Part shown: positions 1-8,401 of the stretch, in pieces
Layout: every line of letters starts with the position of its first letter
Position numbering within the stretch: the first letter of the stretch is position 1
Assembly (NCBI RefSeq): GCF_035818615.1
Contig: NZ_JAYKZY010000002.1
Span: 2,172,501 to 2,236,500, forward strand
DNA length: 64,000 nt
Direction of reading: 5' to 3'
From: Sphingobium sp. CR2-8
GTDB taxonomy: Bacteria > Pseudomonadota > Alphaproteobacteria > Sphingomonadales > Sphingomonadaceae
Position numbers and translations under genes: made by a program
Notes under the pieces: generated by a model
Database searches by the model: none
What the model was told of the DNA's origin: nothing
What the model saw: the letters and a program-made list of their open reading frames with translations, nothing else

Positions 1-316
1 CGCTGTCATAACATAAGTCATGGCCTCGGTCCGCCACGGCGACGCGCAGGTCCGCGCGCGGCGGAACGAAACGCCACCCTCCTTGCGTCCACAGCGCCAT
101 CGCGCCCGCCTGCCCGGCCCAGCCGCCCGACGCGCCCGCCGCGACGATCCAGCATTGCCCGACCACCGGCGCACCGGGCGGCGCGCTCAGGTCGGCGCTC
201 TCGACCCGCCCGTGCAACAGCGCATCGATCAGCGCCAACGCCTCATTATGATAGACTTCCTTCTGCGCCTGTCCTGCAAACAGCAGCGGCAAGGCCCAAC
301 GCGGCGTCCCATCCAT
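1..316 (-). CDS. DUF2793 protein, GTA/phage-associated (3' end cut by window)
   Basis: The reading frame opens at an ATG at 316 and runs off the left edge with no stop, so about 105 N-terminal residues are visible. The start MDGTPRWALPLLFAGQAQKE and the following HNEAL segment are typical of DUF2793, a family found at the 3' end of GTA-like and prophage tail clusters in sphingomonads. A purine-rich GAGGGAGAGA stretch lies just upstream of the ATG. It follows the host-specificity gene by about 30 bases, so it is probably the last gene of the tail operon. Its molecular role is unknown; a tail-fibre or adsorption accessory is plausible from position only. Confidence 0.8.
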   Translation of the reverse strand, partial: MDGTPRWALPLLFAGQAQKEVYHNEALALIDALLHGRVESADLSAPPGAPVVGQCWIVAAGASGGWAGQAGAMALWTQGGWRFVPPRADLRVAVADRGHDLCYDS

Positions 317-345
317 AATCGTCTCTCCCTCTCTATAACGCGCCG

Positions 346-2529
346 TCAGGCGATGAAGCCAATCTGTGCGATACGTCCCTGCGCCCATGTGCCCAGTTGG
401 CGCACCTCCAGCACCAGCGACTGGCCGCCGGTCCCGTCCGCGCCGATCATCGCGCCGTCATAGGTCCATTGCGGCCTGCCCGTTTCCGCGCTCCGCACGA
501 TCCGCTCCCCATCCATCACCGTGATGCGATAGCGCTCGACCTCCTCGCCCAGCGGCGCGTCGCCCCCATTGCTCCACCGCCATCCCGCACGACTGCGCCT
601 GACCCAGCCGAAGACATGCCCGCCGCCCTCGGCCCGACCCGTCAGATGCACCGGCGACGGCGGCGTCAACGCCGCCCCGCCGATGACCAGTCCCGCCTCG
701 ACCGGCTCGACATCGCCCAGTCCGACCGCCGCGACCCGCAGCGGCGCGCCCGTCTCCCCGACCATCCCCAGCGCCACCAGCCGTTCCTCCTCGATCAGCA
801 GGAAAGGCTCGCCCACGCCATGCGCCGCCATCGCCCATTCGGTGCCGCGCAATCCGCGATGCAGCCCGCTCAGCCGATAGCTGGCAGGCCCGGTCCGCAC
901 CGCCGTTTCGAACTGCACCAGTTCCTGCCCCACCAGGCACAGGTTTCGCCCCTGCCCCAGCGCCGCGTCATCCGCCCCGCCCAGCACCATGTCCCACGCC
1001 AGCAACGTCACCGACAGGCTATGCCGCCGATCGACCAGCGTCCCGCCCCCGACCGGCAGGGCGCCCAGCGTCGTCCCCATGATCGCGCGCGGCGCGCTGC
1101 GGCCGACCGGCGTCGCCTCCCCGCTCCCGCTCATCATGAATAGCGCCGCACTGCGCCAGCCCTCGCCCCCGCTCGCCGCCGCGACCAGCAGCGGCGCGGT
1201 CGCCGCACCGTCCTTCAACTGCGGCAGGTCGGCCAGTATCAGCGTCGTCACACCATGCGGCGCATCGGCCTGCCGCACGATCGCGCCCGAAGACGCCCCG
1301 CTCGGCAACGCTCCGCCCGCGCCTGGTACCCGGCGCAGCGCCAGCCGCACCGCCATCGCTTCCCATTCGCGCTCCTCGATCCGCCACAGCCCCGGCACGT
1401 CCGCCACCGTCACCACCGCGCCCGGCGCAAAGGCCAGGCTGCGCCAGTCGCACCGCAGCGTCATCGTCGTCCGGCCGGTCCATGCCTCGGCCAACCGCGA
1501 CGCCACCAGGCCCCGCGCCGCATCCGCCGCCATCACGACGGGCAGTTCCATTCCCTGCTCCTGCCGCCCCGGCCCCGGCCGCGTCACCCGCTGCACCCCG
1601 GCCTGATAGTCGCGCGCGGCATCATAGTGGCGCAGGCTCAGCGCCACCGGCACGCCATCGGCCGCCCCGCCCGATCGTTCCACAGAATCGATCGCCCGGC
1701 CGTTCACCCGCCGCGCCAACGCCTGCGCGTCGATCATGCCCTCCGCAGCGCCCGCCGCAACCAAATGCATGCCCCCTGCATCCGACCGCAGCGCCAGCCC
1801 ATGCGCCTCGACCAGCGGCGCGATCGCCGCGCGCACATCCGCCCCGCTCGCGGCATAGCCGTCCACTTCGGCCAGCCCCCCGCCATCCAGCCGCCCACAG
1901 CTCAGGTCCATCGCCAGCGCGCCGATCGGCACCGCCCCGTCATCCGCCGCCACCTCGAACGTCAGCGACGGAATGCGATTGCCATAATCGGCCAGCGCCA
2001 GATCCTCGAACACGACATAGGCGACACCGCGATGCGCCGGGGTCAGCGCTATGCCCTCCGCCGCCGCGATCAGCGGATCGACCGGCTGGTCCTCCCCGCC
2101 CGCATGCAGGCGAAAGCCCGACAGCTCCGTTTTGAAATCCCCTGCCACCCCGCGCAGCAGATTGCCGTCGGCCCAGATCCGCCCGACCGACCGGATCGCC
2201 CGCGCCGACAGCGCCACCGCGAAACTCGCCGAATAGGCATAGCTGGTCACGCTCGGCCGCCCCTTGCCGCCGCCGCTCTTATTCTTGACCTCTTTCAGGT
2301 CGGTCGCCCAGATGACCGTACCCGCCACCCGCATCGTCCCGAACAGCCGGGGCAGCTGCGTCCCATAGGTCGACGTCTGCACCTGCAATTCGGACAGGCG
2401 CGCGCCCTCCCGCCCCTTGGGCCGGAACAAAATCTGGCTGTCGAACACATTGCCGATCAACCCGCCGATCGCCGCGCCGATCGGCCCGCCCAGCGCGGTG
2501 CCCACCGCCGTCAGCACTACCGTCGCCAT
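346..2529 (-). CDS. GTA/phage host-specificity (gp15-like) tail protein
   Basis: A 727-residue tail-tip protein. The ATG at 2529 (MATVVLTAVGTALGG) is preferred over the upstream TTG at 2544 because a GGGGGAGCGG ribosome site sits directly before it. The N-terminus has a glycine/alanine-rich amphipathic segment (about residues 5-25). The body (SRLAEAWTGR, later YRLSGLHRGLRGT) resembles the C-terminal half of RcGTA gp15. RcGTA gp15 is about 1,300 residues and carries a TIM-barrel domain; I do not see that domain here, and a TIM-barrel-like region is instead attached to the DUF2460 protein at 3754-6108. The peptidase gene lies just upstream. Likely role: central spike or receptor recognition at the tail tip. 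Confidence 0.85.
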   Translation of the reverse strand: MATVVLTAVGTALGGPIGAAIGGLIGNVFDSQILFRPKGREGARLSELQVQTSTYGTQLPRLFGTMRVAGTVIWATDLKEVKNKSGGGKGRPSVTSYAYSASFAVALSARAIRSVGRIWADGNLLRGVAGDFKTELSGFRLHAGGEDQPVDPLIAAAEGIALTPAHRGVAYVVFEDLALADYGNRIPSLTFEVAADDGAVPIGALAMDLSCGRLDGGGLAEVDGYAASGADVRAAIAPLVEAHGLALRSDAGGMHLVAAGAAEGMIDAQALARRVNGRAIDSVERSGGAADGVPVALSLRHYDAARDYQAGVQRVTRPGPGRQEQGMELPVVMAADAARGLVASRLAEAWTGRTTMTLRCDWRSLAFAPGAVVTVADVPGLWRIEEREWEAMAVRLALRRVPGAGGALPSGASSGAIVRQADAPHGVTTLILADLPQLKDGAATAPLLVAAASGGEGWRSAALFMMSGSGEATPVGRSAPRAIMGTTLGALPVGGGTLVDRRHSLSVTLLAWDMVLGGADDAALGQGRNLCLVGQELVQFETAVRTGPASYRLSGLHRGLRGTEWAMAAHGVGEPFLLIEEERLVALGMVGETGAPLRVAAVGLGDVEPVEAGLVIGGAALTPPSPVHLTGRAEGGGHVFGWVRRSRAGWRWSNGGDAPLGEEVERYRITVMDGERIVRSAETGRPQWTYDGAMIGADGTGGQSLVLEVRQLGTWAQGRIAQIGFIA

Positions 2530-2570
2530 ATCCCGCTCCCCCAAACAAATGTATCCAACAACTGGCTAGA

Positions 2571-2930
2571 TCATGCCCACCAGCCGATGACCGGCCATGG
2601 CGACACCCCCGGCGTCTCCACCACGCGCCCCAACCCCGCATGGGCATGGATGAAGCCGTCGCCCGTCGCGATCATCAGATGCAGTTGCAACGGCCCCGGC
2701 CGCACCAGCGCCAGGTCGCCCGGCCGCCCCACGTCCACCGGCCGCAACCCCGCCGCCCGCAGCCAGTCCTCCGCTCGCCCGACATCGCCACTGCGCAGCC
2801 CATAGGCGCAGGGCGCGTCCCGCCCCATCGCCAGCGCCGCCAGCCCCACGCAATCCAGCCCCATTGCGCTCCGTCCATGTAACCGGAACGGCACCCCGAT
2901 CAGCGCCCGCGCGCGCGTAATGACACTCAT
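2571..2930 (-). CDS. NlpC/P60-family peptidase (gp14-like)
   Basis: A 119-residue cell-wall peptidase of the NlpC/P60 papain-like fold. The catalytic Cys is in GLDCVGLAALA (about residue 27) and the His in the FIHAHAGLGRVVE segment, as in RcGTA gp14. The ATG at 2930 overlaps the stop of the upstream DUF2163 gene (ATGA), which implies translational coupling and decides the start over a longer open frame reaching 3017. In GTAs this enzyme is mounted in the tail hub and helps DNA pass the peptidoglycan of the recipient. The next gene downstream is the gp15-like protein. Confidence 0.87.
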   Translation of the reverse strand: MSVITRARALIGVPFRLHGRSAMGLDCVGLAALAMGRDAPCAYGLRSGDVGRAEDWLRAAGLRPVDVGRPGDLALVRPGPLQLHLMIATGDGFIHAHAGLGRVVETPGVSPWPVIGWWA

Positions 2931-3757
2931 GCGCCGGGATAGCGGGTCAGCAGGTCCATCCCCGGCAGATAGGGTTCCCCACGAAAATTGACCGCATTGC
3001 CAAAACGCCCCGCACAAGTTCCCAACTGCCGGTCACACCCTTCCGTCAACAGCGCCAAAGTCCCCGCCGCCACCGCAAAGGCCGGCGGATCAGCCAGCGT
3101 CACCCCTTCCGCACCATTGTCCACCACCCCCTGCGTCAGCCCCGCATTCGCCCCGCTCAGCCAGCGCAACGTCCCGAAGGCATAGGCCCCCGCCGCCAGC
3201 CCGCTGACCGCCACCGCGCCGTCCGCGACGCCGTCCACCGCCACGATCCTGCGCCGCCCGGCCATATCCACGCGGCACGCCCCGTCGCCCAGCCTTGCCC
3301 TGCAATCGGGCGATGTCGACGGCGCGACCGGCGCGCTCAACACCGCCGCCGCGCTCAGCAGTTCGGCGGTAAAGCCGCCCCCCTTGCGCGCCACTGCGCC
3401 AATCTCGCCTTTCGCCAGCAGCAGCCACAAGGCGCCCGGCGTTTCCCATTGCGTCAGCCGCAATTCCAGCGCGGCCCCGTCCCATCGCCCGGCCATCAGG
3501 TCGACCTCGCCGATCGCATCGCTCGACAGCGCGCCCGCCACATCGCTATCCTCGCCGTCCAGCCCGATCCCGCTGCGCACGGCAGACGGCGTCATCCCCG
3601 GCGCGGCGCGATAGGTCAGGCCCCCGATCGCCAGGTCGCGATCATGGCTGGTCAGCCCGATCGCCACCCCGTCCCGCCGCTCGATCCGCCAGCAAAAGGC
3701 CAGCGTATTGAGCGGCTGCCCCAGCTCTTCACTTTGGCTCATCGCCTCCACGCTCAT
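2927..3757 (-). CDS. DUF2163 tail hub protein (gp13-like)
   Basis: A 276-residue DUF2163/phage_BR0599-type protein. LAFCWRIERRDGVAIGLTSH near the N-terminus and CDRQLGTCAGRFGNAVNFRG near the C-terminus are characteristic; the cysteines in the second motif correspond to the iron-sulfur-binding hub region described for RcGTA gp13. The start at 3757 overlaps the stop of the DUF2460 fusion upstream (ATGA) and its own stop overlaps the peptidase start. Expected role: baseplate hub linking the distal tail ring to the gp15-like spike. Confidence 0.85.
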   Translation of the reverse strand: MSVEAMSQSEELGQPLNTLAFCWRIERRDGVAIGLTSHDRDLAIGGLTYRAAPGMTPSAVRSGIGLDGEDSDVAGALSSDAIGEVDLMAGRWDGAALELRLTQWETPGALWLLLAKGEIGAVARKGGGFTAELLSAAAVLSAPVAPSTSPDCRARLGDGACRVDMAGRRRIVAVDGVADGAVAVSGLAAGAYAFGTLRWLSGANAGLTQGVVDNGAEGVTLADPPAFAVAAGTLALLTEGCDRQLGTCAGRFGNAVNFRGEPYLPGMDLLTRYPGA

Positions 3758-6108
3758 TCGCGTATCTCCACCAACGGCACCGACGGCGCTTCGCCCGCTG
3801 CAAAGGTTGCGCGGTTGATATCCAGCCGATCCTCGGCAAAGCGCACCGGCACGTCGAACCGGTAGCCCGCCGTCAGCACCACACCCGCATCCGGCGCATC
3901 GTCGAAGGCAATCACGCCCAGCCCGGCATGGCTCCACCCCTCGTGCAACTCCACGCCATCGGCCGCCACGCGGATGCTGCCCGCCACCGGCCGGGTGATG
4001 ACCCGCGCCTGCGCATCCTCCCCCTCGCCATAATAGCGCATCAGCGGGAACTCGGCCCGCACACCGTCGCCGATTCCCAGCCGCTGGTCGATCGGCCCCG
4101 GAGCATCCCCCGGCGCGCCGCTGCGATCGTCATAGGGATCGGTGAAGCGGAACCCCCGCGCCGCGCCCCGCCGCGCCCGGAAAAATGCGATCAGCGCGGC
4201 GATGTCCGCGTCCGACCGCACCCCCGGTCCCGCGTCGAAGGACAGGCGCGCATCGGCCCAGTCGCTGCTGCGCCGCTCATGCCCCGATGGGCTTTCGACG
4301 ATCTGCGTCGAAAAGCTCGGCGACAGGCTCGTCTCCCGCCCGATCGCGATCGGAAAGACTATATCGTCAAAGGCTTGCACATCATCCTCCCCATCGATCC
4401 TGAAGCAGGTGAAGCCGTCGCGGCACACCTGCGGCAACGCCCAGATGAAGGTCTGCGCCGTGCCCCGCGCGACAGCCGCCTGCGCCGCCGCCGCGATCCG
4501 CGCCCATTGGTCCGCCTGTTCCGGCAACAGCACGAACCCCGCCAGATAATGCTGCTCGGCCACCGGATAGCCCAGCCGCTCGGTCGCCAGCGCGATCCCC
4601 CGCCCGGTCAGGCTCCGCCGCCCCTCCGTCACCCAGTCATAATCTTCCAGTTGCAGCACGTCGAAGGCCGGCGACGCCCAGCCCACCGGCATGTTCGCCC
4701 GCTTGGCGTCGGGCGCGCGCGGGTCGAGAATGGTCGGCAGATAGGCCAGCAGATGCGTCACCGCCCCCGGCGCTGCGGCCTTCACCGCCGCGCACAGCGC
4801 CGCCGTCGACGCCGCCAGCAAAGCCCCCGCCGCATCCAGCAACGCGCGTTGCGCCGTATCCTTCGGCCCCCAGATGCTGGAAATGGACACCATGCTCGCG
4901 CCTAGCGCCGCCCGCGCCGCATCGTCATACAGGCATATCCGCCCGTCGCCCGGTATCACCCACCACCAGGGTTCACCGACCTGAAACAGGATCGGCAATC
5001 CCGCCTCCAACCCTATGGCAACAAAGGCCGTCGCGATCGCCTGCAAATAGGCCATCGCCCCGCCATGCGCAGGCGACAGCAAAGTCGACGGCGGCGCCCA
5101 TCCGGTCAGCGCCGGATCGCCATTCTCCGCCCGCTGCTTCCAGTCGTTCCAGCAATGCGCGTCGAACAATTCATAGGACAGCGACCAGATCAGGTCGAAC
5201 CCCAACGCCTGCGCCCGCGCCGCAAAGTCCCGATGCCACGCCGCACAGGCCGCGTTCAACGCCCCGCCGCCCAGGCTGACGTACAGCCCCTCACCCAAGC
5301 GTTCGAGCCGAAAATAATGGCTCATCCCTACATAATGGTTGATCGCCCCGCGATAGCCCAACGCATGGATCGCGCTCACCACCCGCTCGGGCGTCTGGTT
5401 GAAACAATCGTCATAGCCGGTCGCCATCGACAGCCCGTGCTCAGGCAGCATCACGTCACCCATAGCCAGCACCGATCCCGCCCCGTCGCAGGCGATCCCG
5501 CTCAGTTCCGCCCACCCCTCGACCGCCGCGGCAAAAGGCGTATCGCCCTCGTCATAGCCCGGCGGCACCAGCGATATGAACATCCGATCGACATCCCCGG
5601 CCCACACCGGATCGCTCTCGTCCGGCAGGCGAAAGCCCCCCTCCAGCGCAGCGAAATCCAGCCTGATCTCCGCATCTTCCGGCGTACCGCGCGCATAGTT
5701 CCATAGCCGCACATACCAGGCGCGCGGGATTCCCGCCGCATCGCGCCCCTCGATCGTCAGCGTCGGCCCATGCGTCTCGTCCAGCTTGCGCAAGCCCCCG
5801 CTGCGCCAACGGAACGACAGCACGCAGTCGCGAAAATCCCGGTCCGTCTCATAAGCCAGCAGCGGATGGCTCCACCGGTCCTGCGCGTCCCAGATCAGCC
5901 CCGCCAGATCCCCCGACCCATAGAAGACCGCATCCACCCGCAAAGCCTGTCCTGAGCCTGTCGAAGGGGCATCTGCCGCGCTGGTCACCACGCTCGCCAT
6001 CATTGGCCGCGGAAAATTGACGGTCCAGTGCGTCGCGGCAAAGCGCTTCACCCAACGCGTCTCCTGCCCGCGCCTTGCGTCCGTCAGCCAGTAATCGATC
6101 CTGCCCAT
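3754..6108 (-). CDS. TIM-barrel-like domain fused to DUF2460 distal tail protein (gp12-like)
   Basis: A 784-residue protein starting MGRIDYWLTDARRG at 6108 and overlapping the tape-measure stop. The last ~200 residues (from FPIAIGRETSLSPSFSTQIV) match DUF2460/TIGR02217, the RcGTA gp12 distal-tail family, which is normally a stand-alone protein of about 210 residues. The first ~560 residues look like a (beta/alpha)8 glycosidase-like region (ALGFDLIWSLSYELFDAHCW, FQVGEPWWWV, DVLQLEDYDW). PGAP-style names for similar proteins include non-contractile tail sheath. Residues about 46-56 (APSTGSGQAL) are encoded by a copy of the genome's REP1 repeat, in frame. Whether the barrel is catalytic cannot be told here. 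Confidence 0.8.
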   Translation of the reverse strand: MGRIDYWLTDARRGQETRWVKRFAATHWTVNFPRPMMASVVTSAADAPSTGSGQALRVDAVFYGSGDLAGLIWDAQDRWSHPLLAYETDRDFRDCVLSFRWRSGGLRKLDETHGPTLTIEGRDAAGIPRAWYVRLWNYARGTPEDAEIRLDFAALEGGFRLPDESDPVWAGDVDRMFISLVPPGYDEGDTPFAAAVEGWAELSGIACDGAGSVLAMGDVMLPEHGLSMATGYDDCFNQTPERVVSAIHALGYRGAINHYVGMSHYFRLERLGEGLYVSLGGGALNAACAAWHRDFAARAQALGFDLIWSLSYELFDAHCWNDWKQRAENGDPALTGWAPPSTLLSPAHGGAMAYLQAIATAFVAIGLEAGLPILFQVGEPWWWVIPGDGRICLYDDAARAALGASMVSISSIWGPKDTAQRALLDAAGALLAASTAALCAAVKAAAPGAVTHLLAYLPTILDPRAPDAKRANMPVGWASPAFDVLQLEDYDWVTEGRRSLTGRGIALATERLGYPVAEQHYLAGFVLLPEQADQWARIAAAAQAAVARGTAQTFIWALPQVCRDGFTCFRIDGEDDVQAFDDIVFPIAIGRETSLSPSFSTQIVESPSGHERRSSDWADARLSFDAGPGVRSDADIAALIAFFRARRGAARGFRFTDPYDDRSGAPGDAPGPIDQRLGIGDGVRAEFPLMRYYGEGEDAQARVITRPVAGSIRVAADGVELHEGWSHAGLGVIAFDDAPDAGVVLTAGYRFDVPVRFAEDRLDINRATFAAGEAPSVPLVEIRE
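5944..5973. repeat. REP1 half-element inside the gp12-like coding sequence
   Basis: The top strand contains CTGTCCTGAGCCTGTCGAAG here, matching the REP1 core CCTGAGCCTGTCGAAG found intergenically at 6622 and 54759. It lies wholly inside the DUF2460 fusion gene, keeps the reading frame and encodes the low-complexity peptide PSTGSGQA. Confidence 0.75.
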
Positions 6109-6599
6109 CAGCCCAGCGCCCCGTTCACCGCGATGCTCACCCGCACGTCGCGCCCGCCACCGCCGCCATGCGCCATCACCTGTCCGCTGCTCGTCGGCAC
6201 GAACATCTCCGGCCCGCGCTCGCCGACCATATAGGCCCGCCCCGGCGCCACCGGCCCGCCCGTCGCTCGCCCCGGCAGTCCCAGCGCGGACGTCAGCAGC
6301 GACGCGCCCAGACTCGCCAGCCCGCCCGCGCCGCCGCTTCCGCCGCCACCCACCGCCGATCGCAAGGCGCTGGCGGCAATCTCGTCCAGCACGCTCATCG
6401 CGATCCGCCGCAGATCCTCGAAGCCGAACTTGCCCGTCCGCACCGCGCGCAGCAGCCCCTGCTCGATCCGCCGCCCCGCCCGGTCGGCCCCATCGGCCAG
6501 CGGCCCCTCCAGCCCCGCCCGCATCGCCTCGACATCGCGGCTCAACCCCTCGCGATCGGCCCGCACCCGCACGACCAAAGTCTCGATTTCCTCGTCCAT
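6108..6599 (-). CDS. Short tail tape measure protein (gp11-like)
   Basis: A 163-residue protein beginning MDEEIETLVVRVRADREGLS, a helical start typical of tape-measure proteins. The middle is a glycine/alanine-rich hydrophobic stretch (about residues 80-110). The C-terminal GRAYMVGERGPEMFVPTSSG matches the conserved end of phage and GTA tape measures. RcGTA gp11 is about 219 residues, so a tail as short as or shorter than RcGTA's is inferred. Its stop overlaps the downstream ATG by one base (TGATG). A REP1 element and a T-rich stretch separate it from the chaperone gene upstream. Confidence 0.82.
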   Translation of the reverse strand: MDEEIETLVVRVRADREGLSRDVEAMRAGLEGPLADGADRAGRRIEQGLLRAVRTGKFGFEDLRRIAMSVLDEIAASALRSAVGGGGSGGAGGLASLGASLLTSALGLPGRATGGPVAPGRAYMVGERGPEMFVPTSSGQVMAHGGGGGRDVRVSIAVNGALG

Positions 6600-6621
6600 G
6601 TCCCATGGCTCCCTATGAGTT

Positions 6622-6648
6622 CCGTTCGCCCTGAGCCTGTCGAAGGGC
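6622..6648. repeat. Single REP1 palindromic repeat
   Basis: CCGTTCGCCCTGAGCCTGTC followed by GAAGGGC is the REP1 unit. Here it stands alone between the tail chaperone and tape-measure genes, followed by a T-rich run on the top strand. REP1 also occurs as inverted pairs at 44739, 48321, 54759, 58727 and, split, at 60215/61771. Confidence 0.8.
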
Positions 6649-6696
6649 CTTTCTTTTTTGGCGGCGCTTCGACTCGCCGCAGCTGGAACGCTGCGC

Positions 6697-6894
6697 CTAA
6701 TCCGGCATCACCCCCATCAACCGCTTGAGCTCCGCTCCATCCACGCCCTCGTCCGGCGCCGCCTCCCCGCTGCCCACGCGCAGCACCGCGGCCAGTTCCG
6801 CCGGGGTCGCGCGCCAGAACTCGTCCGGCCGCCAGCCCAGCAGCCACCCGGCCACCCCCGCCAGCCGCCCCGCGCCGTCCGCAAAGCGCGTCAC
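6697..6894 (-). CDS. Phage tail assembly chaperone (TIGR02216/TAC, gp10.1-like)
   Basis: A 65-residue protein with the signature GWRPDEFWRATPAELAAVL of the TIGR02216 tail assembly chaperone family. I place the start at a GTG (6894) whose GTGA overlaps the stop of the gp10-like gene; the longer open frame upstream is simply the other frame of that gene. Position between gp10-like and tape measure equals that of RcGTA gp10.1. It is expected to chaperone the tape measure during tail assembly. Confidence 0.75.
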   Translation of the reverse strand: MTRFADGAGRLAGVAGWLLGWRPDEFWRATPAELAAVLRVGSGEAAPDEGVDGAELKRLMGVMPD

Positions 6895-7202
6895 TTCCCC
6901 GCCAATATCTGCTGCAAGATGGCCTTCAGCACCGGCGTCACCTTCGCCAGCCCCACCGCGATCACCGCCTCGCCCAGCGCCTCGCGGCTCAGCCGTTCCC
7001 GGTCCACCAGGCAATGCCAGAACAGCGCCACCAGATCGGCCAGCGACAGTTTGCCGTCCGCCGCCCGTTCCACCAGATCGAACAGCGGCCCCAGTTCCGC
7101 CTCCGCCGCCACCAGCGCCGCGAAACTCGGCCGCAACGCCAGCGTCTCGCCGCCCAGCACCAGCGCCGCCTCGCCGCGCTCCGGATTCACCAGCGCGCTC
7201 AT
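6891..7202 (-). CDS. GTA gp10-family tail tube chaperone
   Basis: A 103-residue protein (MSALVNPERGEAALVLGGET) of the GTA_gp10 family (PF11836). Conserved features are the N-terminal R-G-E motif, the LRPSFAALVAAEAELG helix and the LVALFWHCL segment. The ATG at 7202 overlaps the stop of the major tail gene, and its stop overlaps the GTG of the next gene. It is probably translated as a coupled block with the tail proteins and helps tail assembly. Confidence 0.85.
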   Translation of the reverse strand: MSALVNPERGEAALVLGGETLALRPSFAALVAAEAELGPLFDLVERAADGKLSLADLVALFWHCLVDRERLSREALGEAVIAVGLAKVTPVLKAILQQILAGK

Positions 7203-7606
7203 TCGCTCACCACCGCGCCGCTGCTTTCCAGGCTCAGCGCATAATTACGCTCGCCATTATAATCCCCGGCATAGTCCAGCCGCGTGACCAGAAAGCGCCC
7301 GCGCATCCGCTCGCCGCTTTCGAAACTCAGTTCATACTGGTCGATCGTGCCCGACAGCGCGTGGTTGCGTATCCGCACTTCGGCCGCAGAGCCGGTGAAC
7401 AGCCCCGCCGCCGACACGCTGACCGACCGCACCCCCGCGCCCGACAGCAATTCGCGCCACCCGCCCGAATCCTTGCTGGTGATGTTCACCGCCTCGCCGT
7501 TCACCGACAATTGCGTCGTGCGCATCCCGGCCACCGTCGCATATGTTGCGGGCATGTTGCCATCACCCACTTTCAACAGAAACGCACTTCCCTTTTCGAC
7601 GCCCAT
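7199..7606 (-). CDS. Major tail protein (gp9-like, TP901-1 type)
   Basis: A 135-residue tail-tube subunit. MGVEKGSAFLLKVGDG is the usual start of this family; later TTQLSVNGEAVNITSKDSGG and the SFESGERMRGRFLVTRLDY region are characteristic. The ATG at 7606 has GGAG eight bases upstream, so the first in-frame start (7624) is not used. This is the first gene of the tightly overlapping tail block. An oppositely oriented exported-protein gene separates it from the DUF3168 gene. Confidence 0.85.
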   Translation of the reverse strand: MGVEKGSAFLLKVGDGNMPATYATVAGMRTTQLSVNGEAVNITSKDSGGWRELLSGAGVRSVSVSAAGLFTGSAAEVRIRNHALSGTIDQYELSFESGERMRGRFLVTRLDYAGDYNGERNYALSLESSGAVVSE

Positions 7607-7740
7607 GGCGCATTCTCCAGCCAAGCGATGCCGACACGCGAAGCACCCTGCTTCCGCCCGGAAAATCGCGATAAATTAAGAGACTCGGATGGTGTTCGAC
7701 CATCGGGTCGCAGCGGCCCGCCGCCGCTTATGGAGAGGTT

Positions 7741-8067
7741 ATGATGATTGTTGCTGCTTCACTCGTGATGATGCTCGCCGCCGCCCCGTCGGCCGACCCC
7801 GTCGGCACCGGCCGCAGGGAATTTTCCAAGTGCCTCAGCGCCCAGGTACAGCCCTCGCTCGACAAGAAATTGTCTGCCGGCGATTTCCAGGCCGCCCTGA
7901 AAAAGACCTGCGCCGACAAGGAAGCCGCCTTCCGCGCCGCCATCGTGGCCTCGGACAAGGGCGACAAGATGTCCGACGCCGCGGCCAACAGCGACGCCGA
8001 CGACCAGATCTCCGAATATGTCGACAAGATCACCAGCGAATATGAAGAAAGCAGCCGCCCCAGCTGA
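7741..8067 (+). CDS. Small exported protein of unknown function inside the GTA cluster
   Basis: A 108-residue protein with an N-terminal hydrophobic segment (IVAASLVMMLAAAPSADP), read as a Sec signal peptide, followed by a soluble, charged, helical domain with two cysteines (KCLSAQV, KKTCADK). A GGAGAGG ribosome site precedes the ATG pair. It lies on the opposite strand to all particle genes and sits between gp8-like and gp9-like genes, which are adjacent in RcGTA, so it is an inserted gene. A 330-base block of palindromic repeats follows it. I recognise no family. Confidence 0.65.
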   Translation: MMIVAASLVMMLAAAPSADPVGTGRREFSKCLSAQVQPSLDKKLSAGDFQAALKKTCADKEAAFRAAIVASDKGDKMSDAAANSDADDQISEYVDKITSEYEESSRPS

Positions 8068-8090
8068 CGCACCCCCACCCACGCAGAACC

Positions 8091-8190
8091 TTCCTCTCTC
8101 CCTCGCGGAAGGCCCCCCATCTCTCCCCTCGGGGAGAGATGCGAAGGCTTGGCAGCTTGCTGCCTGGCCGAAGTTGAGAGGGGGCAGTCC
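8091..8190. repeat. REP5-type inverted repeat
   Basis: CTCTCTCCCTCGCGGAAGGC and a nested CATCTCTCCCCTCGGGGAGA palindrome, followed by GCGAAGGCTTGGCAGC and a closing GTTGAGAGGGGG. The same plan (pyrimidine-rich CTCTCCCC stem, GCGAAGGT spacer, GAGAGGG return) occurs at 10775-10855 and 13733-13806, each time beside a gene inserted in the GTA cluster. Confidence 0.65.
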
Positions 8191-8215
8191 CCGCCACAGG
8201 ACACGGCACCACACC

Positions 8216-8365
8216 GTTCCCCGGCGCAGGCCGGGGCCCAGCTTCACACTCCGCGCAGAATCACGCCCACCCAACATCACCCTCCCCGTTCCCCGGCGAA
8301 GGCCGGGGCCCAGTTCTGACCTCCGGCCTGGGCCCCGGCCTGCGCCCCGGCCTGCGCCGGGGAAC
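8216..8365. repeat. Tandem and inverted REP2 elements
   Basis: GTTCCCCGGCGCAGGCCGGG occurs at 8216 and a GCGAAGG variant at 8288, closed by the inverse CCTGCGCCGGGGAAC at about 8351-8365. With the REP5 block this fills the 8068-8401 gap, where I see no gene. REP2 pairs also occur at 32151, 33946 and 60268. Confidence 0.8.
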
Positions 8366-8401
8366 TGATGGATGCCAATCCGCGCCTCACCGGCACACCT
8401 C

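Noticed and set aside
20..2805. Long open frames on the top strand opposite the GTA tail genes (up to ~500 codons)
   Set aside because: They are antisense shadows of GC-rich coding sequence: extreme Arg/Pro/Ala/His content, no conserved motif, and the minus-strand genes explain the region.
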